Positions 6,820 to 12,411 of a DNA stretch of 12,411 nucleotides are shown piece by piece. The notes beneath the pieces are model-generated. The model was not told the origin of the DNA. It made no database searches and saw only the letters and a program-made list of their open reading frames with translations. Origin of the DNA: an uncultured Faecalibacterium sp. (GTDB lineage Bacteria; Bacillota; Clostridia; Oscillospirales; Ruminococcaceae). The stretch lies in the NCBI GenBank assembly GCA_934525325.1, contig CAKSZE010000044.1, forward strand, positions 1-12,411, read 5' to 3'. Each line of letters begins with the position of its first letter. Position 1 is the stretch's first letter. A program made the translations under genes and the position numbers.

Positions 6820-6876
6820 GTGCTGCGGCCGCTGGCTGCGCACCCAATACAAACCACATTATGGAACAAATGTTGA
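6820..6876 (+). CDS. Possible 18-codon upstream ORF overlapping the antiporter start
   Basis: A GTG at 6820 has an excellent Shine-Dalgarno sequence, AAGGAGG (6807-6813), 6 bases upstream. It opens an 18-codon frame (MLRPLAAHPIQTTLWNKC) ending in TGA at 6874-6876. It overlaps the first codons of the antiporter gene (ATG at 6861 and a second in-frame ATG at 6870), in another frame. The antiporter starts themselves have no ribosome binding site. The simplest reading is translational coupling: ribosomes finishing this ORF reinitiate at the overlapping ATG. No function is proposed for the peptide itself. An alternative is a frameshift, natural or by sequencing, that separated the original start from the antiporter. 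Confidence 0.45.
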   Translation: MLRPLAAHPIQTTLWNKC

Positions 6877-8156
6877 TCTGTCTGTCCCTTGCCCTGATCG
6901 TCGGCCTGCTCATGTCACGCGCTGCCAAGGCCGTGCGTCTGCCCGCCGTCACCGCTTACCTGCTTACCGGCCTGCTGCTGGGGCCCTTCTTTCTGGGTCG
7001 GCTGGGGCTGAGCCGTTTCGGCTTCGGCTTTGGCAGCCTTGCCGCCGTGGAGGGCTACGGCATCCTCACACAGGTGGCGCTGGGCTTCATCGCCTTCGTC
7101 ATCGGCAACGAGTTCCGGCTCAGCGCCCTGAAGCACATGGGTCGCCGCGCCGTGACCGTGGGCATCGCGCAGGCGGTGATCACCACCGCGCTGGTGGATA
7201 TCGCCCTTGTTGCCCTGCACTTTGCCCGCCCGGACGTCATCTCGCTGGCTTCTGCCATCACACTGGGCTCTATCGCCGCCGCTACCGCACCCGCTGCTAC
7301 CCTGATGGTGGTCAAACAGTATAAGGCCGACGGCCCGCTGACCAAGCTTCTGCTGATGGTGGTCGCCATTGACGACGCCGTGGGTCTGGTGCTGTTCTCG
7401 GCCTCCTACGGCGTGGCAAACGCGCTGGAGCAGGGCCGTATCGACCCCGTGAGCGTGGTGCTGGAGCCGCTGCTGGAGATCGCGCTCTCGCTGGCGCTGG
7501 GCGCTGCCGCCGGTTACCTGCTGAACCTGCTGGAGGTCTACTTCCACTCCCGCTCCAAGCGCATGAGCCTGTCGGTGGCCTTTGTGCTGCTGACGGTGGG
7601 TCTGTCCATGACCGAGTTCGAGATCAATGGCACCCGCTGCGGCTTCTCGCTGCTGCTGGTGTGCATGATGACCGGCACCGTGTTCTGCAACGTCTGCCCC
7701 ACCTCGGACGAGCTGATGGACCGTCTGGACCGCTGGGTGTCCCCCATCAACATCCTGTTCTTCGTGCTGTCCGGCGCAGAGCTGGATCTGACCATCCTCA
7801 CCAACCCCATGGTGCTGCTCATCGGCGTAGTGTACATCGTGGCGCGCTCTGCCGGTAAGATCAGCGGCTCTTACCTGAGCTGCCGCGCCACCAGCTGCAG
7901 CCCCGCCATCCAGAAGTATCTGGGCATCACCCTGCTGCCGCAGGCAGGCGTGGCGCTGGGCATGGCTGCCACCGCCGCCGAGCTGTCGGACGGCCACATG
8001 GTGCGCAACGTGGTGCTGTTCTCGGTGCTGGTGTACGAGCTGGTAGGCCCCACTCTGACCAAGCTCTCGCTGACCGCTGCCGGAGAGATCCGTCCCGAGG
8101 GTCGCACCAGCGCCCGCGTGGAGAACCAGCCCGAAGCCCCTGTGGAGCTGAGCTGA
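6861..8156 (+). CDS. Cation:proton antiporter, CPA2/Kef-type (Na+/H+ exchanger family)
   Basis: This is a polytopic membrane protein of 431 residues, nearly all hydrophobic segments joined by short loops. It would exchange Na+ or K+ for protons across the cytoplasmic membrane, for pH or ion homeostasis. Features of the family are TAYLLTGLLLGP near the N-terminus (31-42), GFIAFVIGNEF (75-85), the ATAPAATLM segment (141-149) and the AIDDAVGLV motif with Asp171-Asp172 in the ion-binding helix. There is no TrkA-N/RCK regulatory domain at the C-terminus, which ends in a short hydrophilic tail. The ion specificity cannot be read from sequence. The start at 6861 has no Shine-Dalgarno sequence, and a second ATG follows at 6870. 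An upstream ORF with a strong site overlaps both, suggesting coupled translation. Confidence 0.88.
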   Translation: MEQMLICLSLALIVGLLMSRAAKAVRLPAVTAYLLTGLLLGPFFLGRLGLSRFGFGFGSLAAVEGYGILTQVALGFIAFVIGNEFRLSALKHMGRRAVTVGIAQAVITTALVDIALVALHFARPDVISLASAITLGSIAAATAPAATLMVVKQYKADGPLTKLLLMVVAIDDAVGLVLFSASYGVANALEQGRIDPVSVVLEPLLEIALSLALGAAAGYLLNLLEVYFHSRSKRMSLSVAFVLLTVGLSMTEFEINGTRCGFSLLLVCMMTGTVFCNVCPTSDELMDRLDRWVSPINILFFVLSGAELDLTILTNPMVLLIGVVYIVARSAGKISGSYLSCRATSCSPAIQKYLGITLLPQAGVALGMAATAAELSDGHMVRNVVLFSVLVYELVGPTLTKLSLTAAGEIRPEGRTSARVENQPEAPVELS

Positions 8157-8185
8157 GACGGTAAGAAAGAATTATTTGTAATTTT

Positions 8186-8226
8186 GGGGCTCAGGAAAGT
8201 CTGCGAACCTTCCTGAGCCCCTTTTT
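8186..8226 (+). terminator. Intrinsic terminator of the antiporter gene
   Basis: A perfect 12-bp stem GGGGCTCAGGAA/TTCCTGAGCCCC (8186-8197 with 8210-8221) is followed by TTTTT (8222-8226). Confidence 0.92.
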
Positions 8227-8294
8227 CACAGAAAAGTTTTCTTCCCCACCTTTACGCGCAAAAGGTTGTTTTTTGTCGAAATAGCACGCAATCA

Positions 8295-8323
8295 TTGACG
8301 AAAGCTGTTATTTTTTGTATACT
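8295..8323 (+). promoter_or_regulatory. Promoter of the AbrB-like gene and hydrolase operon
   Basis: The -35 TTGACG (8295-8300), a 17-base spacer with a T-rich run, and the -10 TATACT (8318-8323) form a strong promoter. The predicted start near 8330 gives a leader of about 73 bases. Confidence 0.8.
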
Positions 8324-8336
8324 AAGTTTATCAGCG

Positions 8337-8400
8337 CTGGCACAATTTTCCTGTTGTGTCAGTGGTTGCTAAGAAGGAATAAGTGAAGGAGAATGACACA
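8337..8400 (+). promoter_or_regulatory. Leader with two mutually exclusive pairings before the AbrB-like gene
   Basis: CTGGCACAA (8337-8345) can pair over 9 bp, with one G-U pair, with TTGTGTCAG (8354-8362). The same second strand, TGTGTCA (8355-8361), is also an exact complement of TGACACA (8394-8400), which lies just before the ATG. The second pairing would enclose the Shine-Dalgarno AAGGAG (8386-8391) in its loop, close to the stem. This could be a translational switch, or the repeats could be protein-binding sites in DNA, for example for AbrB autoregulation. The pairings are seen; the role is inferred. Confidence 0.4.
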
Positions 8401-8402
8401 TT

Positions 8403-8654
8403 ATGAAAAGCACTGGCATCGTTCGCGGCATTGACTCGCTGGGACGGATCGTTCTGCCGAAGGAGCTGCGCACCAGTATGCACCTGGACACCGACACCAA
8501 ATTGGAGATCTTTGTGGATGGGGACGCCATCGTCCTGAAAAAGCACCGCCCCGCCGGCAGCTGCGATTTCTGCGGCGAGGTAGACGAGCAGGCCATCCAG
8601 TTCGGCGGCTACTGCATCTGCACCGCCTGCCGCCGCAAGCTCAGCGCACTGTAA
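8403..8654 (+). CDS. AbrB/SpoVT-family transcriptional regulator with cysteine-rich C-terminal tail
   Basis: This 83-residue DNA-binding regulator has an N-terminal swapped-hairpin AbrB domain (about residues 3-48), with the typical GIVRGIDSLGRIVLPKELR core (5-23). The tail (49-83) carries Cys54-x2-Cys57 and Cys71-x-Cys73-x2-Cys76, a likely zinc-ribbon-like metal site; such tails occur in clostridial AbrB-like proteins. AbrB proteins act as dimers or tetramers on AT-rich DNA and often repress transition-state genes. The target here is unknown. The gene is first in an operon with the hydrolase, 21 bases apart. AAGGAG (8386-8391) lies 11 bases before the ATG, rather far, and an alternative out-of-frame ATG at 8393 sits almost on the site. 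Confidence 0.9.
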   Translation: MKSTGIVRGIDSLGRIVLPKELRTSMHLDTDTKLEIFVDGDAIVLKKHRPAGSCDFCGEVDEQAIQFGGYCICTACRRKLSAL

Positions 8655-8675
8655 CTCAGAAAGGAGGCCCCTTCC

Positions 8676-9611
8676 ATGAGTCAGTTCATCGACTTTACCC
8701 TTCCCTCCACCGTGCCGGGACGCACCCTGCACGGTTTTCGCTGCGTCCCGGAGGGACAGGTGCGGGCGGTGCTGCAGCTGTCCCACGGCATGGTAGAGTT
8801 CATCGACCGCTACCGCCCCTTGGCAGAATATCTGGCCGACCGGGGCATTCTGGTCACCGGGCACGACCATCTGGGACACGGTGCATCCATCCGCACCAAA
8901 GAGGATTACGGCTATTTTGCTGAGCCGGACGGCAACCGCGCTGTGCTGGCCGACCTGCACGCCGTGACCGTGCTGACCAAGGAGCTGTACCCAGATCTGC
9001 CCTACTTTTTGCTGGGGCACAGCATGGGCTCCTTTTACGCCCGGCAGTACCTGTGCGAGTATGGCCGGGAGCTGGACGGCGCCATCATCATGGGCACCGG
9101 CTTCCAGCCCAAGGCGCTGGTTAAGACAGCCAAGACCCTTTGCCGGGTGCTGGCAATCTTTCACGGCTGGCACTACCGCAGCAACTTTGTGGCCAACCTT
9201 TCCTTTATGGGCTACAACAAGGGGCTGGAAGGCCGCACCACCCACGACTGGCTCAACCGCGATCAGGCCGAGGTGGACAAGTATCTGGCAGAGGAGCGCT
9301 GCACCTTTACCTTTACGCTGAACGCCTATTACAGTATGTTCAGCGGCATCCTGCGCCTGCACGACCCGGCTTTTCTGGCACGGATGCCCAAGGAGCTGCC
9401 GCTGCTCTTCCTCTCCGGCGATGCCGACCCGGTGGGCGAGCAGGGCAAGGGCGTGCGCCGCGCCATCCAGAGCCTGAAGGACGCCGGTGTGCAGAACATT
9501 GAAAGCATCTTCTACCCCGGTGCCCGCCACGAGCTGCTGGTGGAAACCAACAAGCTGGAGGTTTTTGCGGATATCGCCGCATGGCTGGATAAACAGCTGG
9601 CAAAACAGTAA
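8676..9611 (+). CDS. Alpha/beta hydrolase, monoacylglycerol lipase/lysophospholipase type
   Basis: This is a serine hydrolase of the Hydrolase_4 (monoacylglycerol lipase) group, 311 residues, which would cleave acyl esters such as monoglycerides or lysophospholipids. The sequence shows the oxyanion-region motif SHGMVE (36-41), the GHDHLGHG segment (62-69), the nucleophile elbow GHSMG with Ser116, an acid in the DADPVG segment (probably Asp251) and His285 in ARHE. A cap insertion spans about 140-235. No signal peptide is seen, so it is probably cytoplasmic. Translation starts at 8676 behind AAAGGAGG (8660-8667), 8 bases away. It is cotranscribed with the AbrB-like gene upstream, which may control it. 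The true substrate cannot be assigned. Confidence 0.9.
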   Translation: MSQFIDFTLPSTVPGRTLHGFRCVPEGQVRAVLQLSHGMVEFIDRYRPLAEYLADRGILVTGHDHLGHGASIRTKEDYGYFAEPDGNRAVLADLHAVTVLTKELYPDLPYFLLGHSMGSFYARQYLCEYGRELDGAIIMGTGFQPKALVKTAKTLCRVLAIFHGWHYRSNFVANLSFMGYNKGLEGRTTHDWLNRDQAEVDKYLAEERCTFTFTLNAYYSMFSGILRLHDPAFLARMPKELPLLFLSGDADPVGEQGKGVRRAIQSLKDAGVQNIESIFYPGARHELLVETNKLEVFADIAAWLDKQLAKQ

Positions 9612-9618
9612 AACGACC

Positions 9619-9653
9619 AAAGGGCTGCTGCACAAAACGTGCGGCAGCCCTTT
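9619..9653 (+). terminator. First hairpin downstream of the hydrolase gene
   Basis: A 15-bp stem AAAGGGCTGCTGCAC/GTGCGGCAGCCCTTT with one G-U pair (9619-9633 with 9639-9653) starts 7 bases after the stop codon. Only three U residues, belonging to the stem, follow, so alone it is a weak terminator. A stronger one lies 26 bases further on. Confidence 0.6.
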
Positions 9654-9678
9654 CGCGTGGAATAAGCATTTTGATTAG

Positions 9679-9717
9679 GGGTTCCAAAACGCCTGCGGGC
9701 GTTTTGGAATCCTTTTT
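9679..9717 (+). terminator. Second, strong intrinsic terminator downstream of the hydrolase gene
   Basis: A 15-bp stem with one G-U pair (9679-9693 with 9698-9712), loop TGCG, is followed directly by TTTTT (9713-9717). Its orientation serves the plus-strand operon. On the minus strand no U-tract follows, so the opposing sensor-kinase operon has no obvious terminator of its own beyond these two hairpins. Confidence 0.9.
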
Positions 9718-9722
9718 CGTCA

Positions 9723-10670
9723 TCACTCTACATTCCGTTTATACCGCAGCGGGGTCTGCACCTCGGCGCGGATCTTGCCAAGATAGGTGCGAGTCTGCTC
9801 TGCGCCCTGCAGAATAGACTCCACCTGCGCTTTCTGCTCTGCGGTCAGGCCGTCATCCTCTGCCAGCAGTTCCGCGTTGCCCTCGATGATGGTCAGCGGC
9901 GTTTTCAGCTTGTGGGACAGCTGAATGATCTGCTCCCGCTGCCGCTGCTCCATGGCCCACTGCTTCTGTAAGCTGCCGGTCAGTGCATCGCCCATGGTTT
10001 GCAGCGCCTGCAAAGTGCTCTCGTACTCCCGCACCTTCGCGCCGGAAAATACCGCGCTGTCCAGCTCCTTCCGTGCTACCGCCTGTGCTGCGGCGGTCAG
10101 CTTTTCGGTCTCCCGGGTCAGGAAGCGCCCGGTCCTGTGGGTGCTCCACACCACTGCCCCTATCAGCAGCAGAATGCCCAGAATGCAGTGCACGGTCTGC
10201 ATATCCGGCAGCACGCCCCGCAGCGCAGGGTCGGCGTAGGGCACGGCATAGTCAAATTGCAGCAGACAGACCGTTCCGTCCTGCAATTTCGACGTCATAT
10301 AATACTGCGTGTAGCCAAAATGCCAGCGGGTTTTCCCCTGCTGGTTCTCCATTGCCCGCTGCAAGTGCCCGGCATCCATGTTGGTGGCCAGCACCTCGCT
10401 GCTGTCGGGTGCGGCAAACAGGGCGTAGCGGCACAGGGAGTCCAGCTGCGTCTCGTCAAAGGTAGCGGCGGTCATGCCCGGCAAAACGTCCTGTGCGGCT
10501 TTCTGGCAGGCCTGTGCGGCCTGATTGGCGGGCAGGAACAGCCCGCTGTTCTGGATCCACAGCAGCAACGCCAGCAGCCACCCCACCACGACCAGCAGGC
10601 AGGCCAGCGCCGTGCACACCAGATATTGCAGCAGCACGCTGCGCAGAGAGGTCAGTCTTTGCTTTTCCAT
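9723..10670 (-). CDS. Sensor histidine kinase lacking the ATP-binding catalytic domain
   Basis: This is a 315-residue membrane sensor. Helix 1 is at about residues 17-39, an extracytoplasmic domain of about 120 residues follows, and helix 2 is at about 159-176. A HAMP-like linker (177-230) leads to a HisKA dimerisation/phosphotransfer helix with the H-box LSHKLKTPLT; the phospho-acceptor is His253. The protein ends only 62 residues after His253, at RYKRNVE. There is no N, G1, F or G2 box and no room for them: only 111 bases separate the stop from the convergent hydrolase gene. Residue 254, after the histidine, is Lys rather than the usual Glu/Asp; non-acidic residues there are known in BceS-type kinases. 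It therefore cannot autophosphorylate alone. It may act with another kinase, as a phosphatase or binding partner, or be a decaying gene. The start ATG at 10670 overlaps the response regulator by 19 bases; an in-frame ATG at 10688 is the alternative. Confidence 0.82.
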   Translation of the reverse strand: MEKQRLTSLRSVLLQYLVCTALACLLVVVGWLLALLLWIQNSGLFLPANQAAQACQKAAQDVLPGMTAATFDETQLDSLCRYALFAAPDSSEVLATNMDAGHLQRAMENQQGKTRWHFGYTQYYMTSKLQDGTVCLLQFDYAVPYADPALRGVLPDMQTVHCILGILLLIGAVVWSTHRTGRFLTRETEKLTAAAQAVARKELDSAVFSGAKVREYESTLQALQTMGDALTGSLQKQWAMEQRQREQIIQLSHKLKTPLTIIEGNAELLAEDDGLTAEQKAQVESILQGAEQTRTYLGKIRAEVQTPLRYKRNVE

Positions 10671-11332
10671 CGGTATCCCACGCCCCATACGGTATTGAGC
10701 AGCTTTTCCGGCTCCGGCACGCCCGCCGCCCGCAGCTTTGCCCGGATATTTTTGATGTGCTGGGTCACGGCGGTGTCATCTGCCGTGCCGTCAATGCCAA
10801 AAACAGCTTCGTAAATTTGTTCCTTGGTAAAGGTCTGCCCGGCGTGCAGCGCCAAATACTCACAGATGGCATATTCCGAGCGGGTCAAGGGCAACACCGC
10901 CCCCTCCACCGCCGCGCTCCGGGCGGTCAGGTCAAAGGCTACACCGCTGCGCACCATCCGGTGTGCCGGAGTGCGGCTCTGCCGCCGCAGATGTGCCGCT
11001 ACCCGCGCCCGCAGCTCTGCCACCCGGAAGGGCTTGGACAAAAAGTCGTCTGCCCCGATGCCCAAGCCTTCCAGCACAGCCGCCTCGTCGGTGCGGGCAC
11101 TCAGAAAGAGGATGGGCACATCGGTCAAGCTGCGGATGCGACGGCACACCGCAAAGCCATCCTCTCCGGGCATCATCACGTCCAGCAGGATGCAGTCTGC
11201 CCAGCGGCAAAGCACTTCGGTCAGTTCCCCGCCCGCCTGCCGCGTTTCTACCCGGTGTCCGTCCCGCTCCAAGGCGGTGCGGATCAGCTTGCAGAGCTCC
11301 AGATTGTCATCCAGCGCCAGAATATTCGCCAC
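10652..11332 (-). CDS. OmpR/PhoB-family response regulator
   Basis: This two-domain transcription regulator has 226 residues. The receiver domain (about 2-113) has the acidic pair Asp8-Asp9, the phospho-acceptor Asp51 (ILLDVMMPG), Ser78 and Lys100 in LSKPF. All key residues are intact. The winged-helix DNA-binding domain (about 125-224) ends in the usual VWGVGYRW. The start is GTG at 11332, with GAGGTG (11338-11343) 5 bases upstream, and that site overlaps the stop codon of the TraX gene. Its 3' end overlaps the sensor gene by 19 bases, so the two are translationally coupled. Because the paired sensor lacks an ATPase domain, this regulator probably receives phosphate from another kinase or from small phosphodonors, or is controlled without phosphorylation. 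Confidence 0.95.
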   Translation of the reverse strand: MANILALDDNLELCKLIRTALERDGHRVETRQAGGELTEVLCRWADCILLDVMMPGEDGFAVCRRIRSLTDVPILFLSARTDEAAVLEGLGIGADDFLSKPFRVAELRARVAAHLRRQSRTPAHRMVRSGVAFDLTARSAAVEGAVLPLTRSEYAICEYLALHAGQTFTKEQIYEAVFGIDGTADDTAVTQHIKNIRAKLRAAGVPEPEKLLNTVWGVGYRWKSKD

Positions 11333-11336
11333 AAAA

Positions 11337-12200
11337 TCACCTCAACACGTTATAAAGCAGGCAGGAAGCGCCGTAAAGCAGATACACATGGGCCGGGTAG
11401 AACCAATAGAACCACTGTTTGTGTCCGCTGCCGCGCTGACCATTGTACAACAGCATCAGCACAGCTGCACCCACACCGAACCACTCGTAGTAGTCGGTGA
11501 ACATCTGCGTCCAGACAAAACCCGCCTGCCGGCAAGCCATCCCGAAGATCAGCGCAAAGTCACACAGGAAAACAGTCAGCACCCATACCGTCAGCTGCAC
11601 TTTGCGCCGTCCACGCAGGGCATACAGCAGCACGCCGCCCAGCAAAAAGCTCCAGCCGCCGTCCGTGATGGCTGTCCACATGGGCAGCGGGCTGGTGATG
11701 ACAAATGCCACGACTGTCGAAGCGATGGGCATCTCCTGCACCTGCGGGAAGAGCAGCAGAAATACTATCACCACAAACGGCCAGAACAAAACGGCGGCAA
11801 TCGCGCCAATGCCCTTTGCGAATTTTTTCTCCCGCAGCCAGTCGATGCCCTGCCAGACGATGCACAGCAGCATAAAATCCTGAAAGATCGCATTCTGCGG
11901 ATAAAAGTCATCCCCGCGCCGGAACATATGGCCATAGATCATGAAAAATTCCAGGGCCGCCATGGCAGTACCAATGGCCCAGATGCGGATAAAATACCGT
12001 TTGCGGTCATGGGTGTGGGCAAAGCCCTCCACCGTGCAGAACAGAAACAGCGGCGCACTGAGCCGCCCCAGCATACTGAACACCGTCGGGATGCAGCCGG
12101 TGAATTCAAAGAAATAATGAATGTGGTCCAGCACCATCAGCACCAGTGCGATGGTCTTGAGCTGGGTACCGTCCAGCCCCTTTTTCGTTAATTTGTCCAT
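11337..12200 (-). CDS. TraX-family polytopic membrane protein
   Basis: This is a hydrophobic 287-residue protein with about ten predicted membrane segments. It opens with the TraX-like pattern GLDGTQLKTIALVLMVLDHI (about 8-27) and has an early GRLSAPLFLF segment. TraX of the F plasmid N-acetylates pilin, but chromosomal family members in Firmicutes are widespread and not tied to conjugation; the family is considered acyltransferase-like. No conjugation gene is nearby, so an envelope acylation role is only an inference. The start at 12200 is chosen because AAAGGAG (12208-12214) lies 7 bases upstream; an in-frame ATG at 12224 has no site. Its stop codon is 4 bases from the response regulator start, so it is the first gene of an operon with the two-component pair. 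Confidence 0.85.
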   Translation of the reverse strand: MDKLTKKGLDGTQLKTIALVLMVLDHIHYFFEFTGCIPTVFSMLGRLSAPLFLFCTVEGFAHTHDRKRYFIRIWAIGTAMAALEFFMIYGHMFRRGDDFYPQNAIFQDFMLLCIVWQGIDWLREKKFAKGIGAIAAVLFWPFVVIVFLLLFPQVQEMPIASTVVAFVITSPLPMWTAITDGGWSFLLGGVLLYALRGRRKVQLTVWVLTVFLCDFALIFGMACRQAGFVWTQMFTDYYEWFGVGAAVLMLLYNGQRGSGHKQWFYWFYPAHVYLLYGASCLLYNVLR

Positions 12201-12269
12201 ACAGACTCTCCTTTCTTTGTGCATCCAGTGTAACAGGAAAATCTGTAGAAAGTATAAGGTTCTGCCTTT

Positions 12270-12298
12270 ATGATACTATTTTCTGCCCCGAAACGCAA
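12270..12298 (-). promoter_or_regulatory. Possible promoter of the TraX/two-component operon
   Basis: On the minus strand TTGCGT (12293-12298), a 17-base spacer and TATCAT (12270-12275) form a moderate promoter between the 5S terminator and the TraX gene. Another -10-like TATACT lies at 12252-12257 without a matching -35. Readthrough from the rRNA operon is an alternative source of transcription. Confidence 0.35.
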
Positions 12299-12299
12299 C

Positions 12300-12331
12300 A
12301 AAAAAGCCCTAAGACTTTCATCTCAGAGCTT
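12300..12331 (-). terminator. Terminator downstream of the 5S rRNA gene
   Basis: On the minus strand AAGCTCTGAGA pairs with TCTTAGGGCTT (12321-12331 with 12304-12314), an 11-bp stem with two G-U pairs and the loop TGAAAG. The run of T residues at 12300-12305 begins inside the end of the stem. Confidence 0.75.
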
Positions 12332-12336
12332 TCAGT

Positions 12337-12411
12337 TAAGTCGGCGACTACCTATTTTCACAAGCCGTTTCCAGCTAACTATCTTCGGCACAAGTAAGCT
12401 TAACTTCTGTG
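12337..12411 (-). rRNA. rrf: 5S ribosomal RNA, 3' part (truncated by the window edge)
   Basis: The reverse complement begins CACAGAAGTTAAGC, the conserved 5S segment corresponding to about positions 47-60 of E. coli 5S. It continues through GTGCCGAAGATAGT and AATAGGTAGTCGCCGAC to a 3' end near 12337, placed by length comparison. The first 46 or so bases lie outside the window. A terminator follows directly, so this is probably the end of a 16S-23S-5S operon transcribed toward the TraX gene. Confidence 0.9.

Noticed and set aside
8331..9635. 434-codon minus-strand frame opposite the AbrB-like gene and hydrolase
   Set aside because: It covers two genes with intact motifs, two ribosome binding sites and the operon leader, so it is a shadow.
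9340..9722. Possible lost ATPase domain of the sensor kinase downstream of its stop
   Set aside because: I looked for N, G1 and G2 box-like motifs in the minus-strand frame downstream of the stop. It is simply the antisense of the hydrolase 3' end, with no HATPase features.
10824..12191. 455-codon plus-strand frame opposite the response regulator and TraX genes
   Set aside because: It spans two minus-strand genes with clear domains and has a composition typical of shadow frames.
11337..12200. Part of a conjugative element because of the TraX protein
   Set aside because: No relaxase, coupling protein, type IV secretion or integrase gene is in the window. Chromosomal TraX-family genes are common in Firmicutes.

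Overview
The window looks like chromosomal DNA from an anaerobic, moderately GC-rich Clostridia member, most likely a Faecalibacterium-type Oscillospiraceae. That is inferred from three things: the oxygen-sensitive class III ribonucleotide reductase pair, the intergenic GC-rich hairpin repeats around bases 100-390, and the character of the partial 5S rRNA at the right edge. No database search was possible. I see no prophage, transposase, CRISPR array or tRNA.

Left part (1-3690). A strong promoter at 29-57 fires leftward out of the window. It is followed by two inverted, related, hairpin-rich repeat elements (101-202 and 257-388). The nrdD promoter carries a plausible pair of NrdR boxes, and a long hairpin lies in the nrdD leader just before the ribosome binding site. 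nrdD (723 codons) and nrdG (185 codons) encode the anaerobic ribonucleoside-triphosphate reductase and its radical-SAM activase. A strong hairpin sits between them, and a likely bidirectional terminator separates them from the convergent recQ.

Middle (3690-8230). recQ (minus strand) encodes a compact RecQ helicase that appears to lack the winged-helix part of the RQC region. Divergent from it is a family 2 glycosyltransferase with its own promoter and terminator. Next is a CPA2-like cation:proton antiporter. Its start codon has no Shine-Dalgarno sequence, but it is overlapped by an 18-codon upstream ORF that does have a strong one.

Right part (8230-12411). A small AbrB-type regulator with a cysteine-rich tail and a monoacylglycerol-lipase-like serine hydrolase form a two-gene operon. 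The operon has a strong promoter and a leader with mutually exclusive pairings. On the minus strand, a TraX-family membrane protein, an OmpR-family response regulator and a sensor kinase are tightly packed (4-base gap, then a 19-base overlap). The sensor stops right after its dimerisation/phosphotransfer helices and has no ATP-binding domain. This operon lies directly downstream of the terminator of a 5S rRNA gene whose 3' part forms the right edge.

The most unusual items are the ATPase-less sensor kinase paired with an intact response regulator and a TraX protein, the overlapping leader ORF of the antiporter, and the possible RNA switch upstream of the AbrB gene. None is proof of a new system. 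Most of the window is housekeeping in character.
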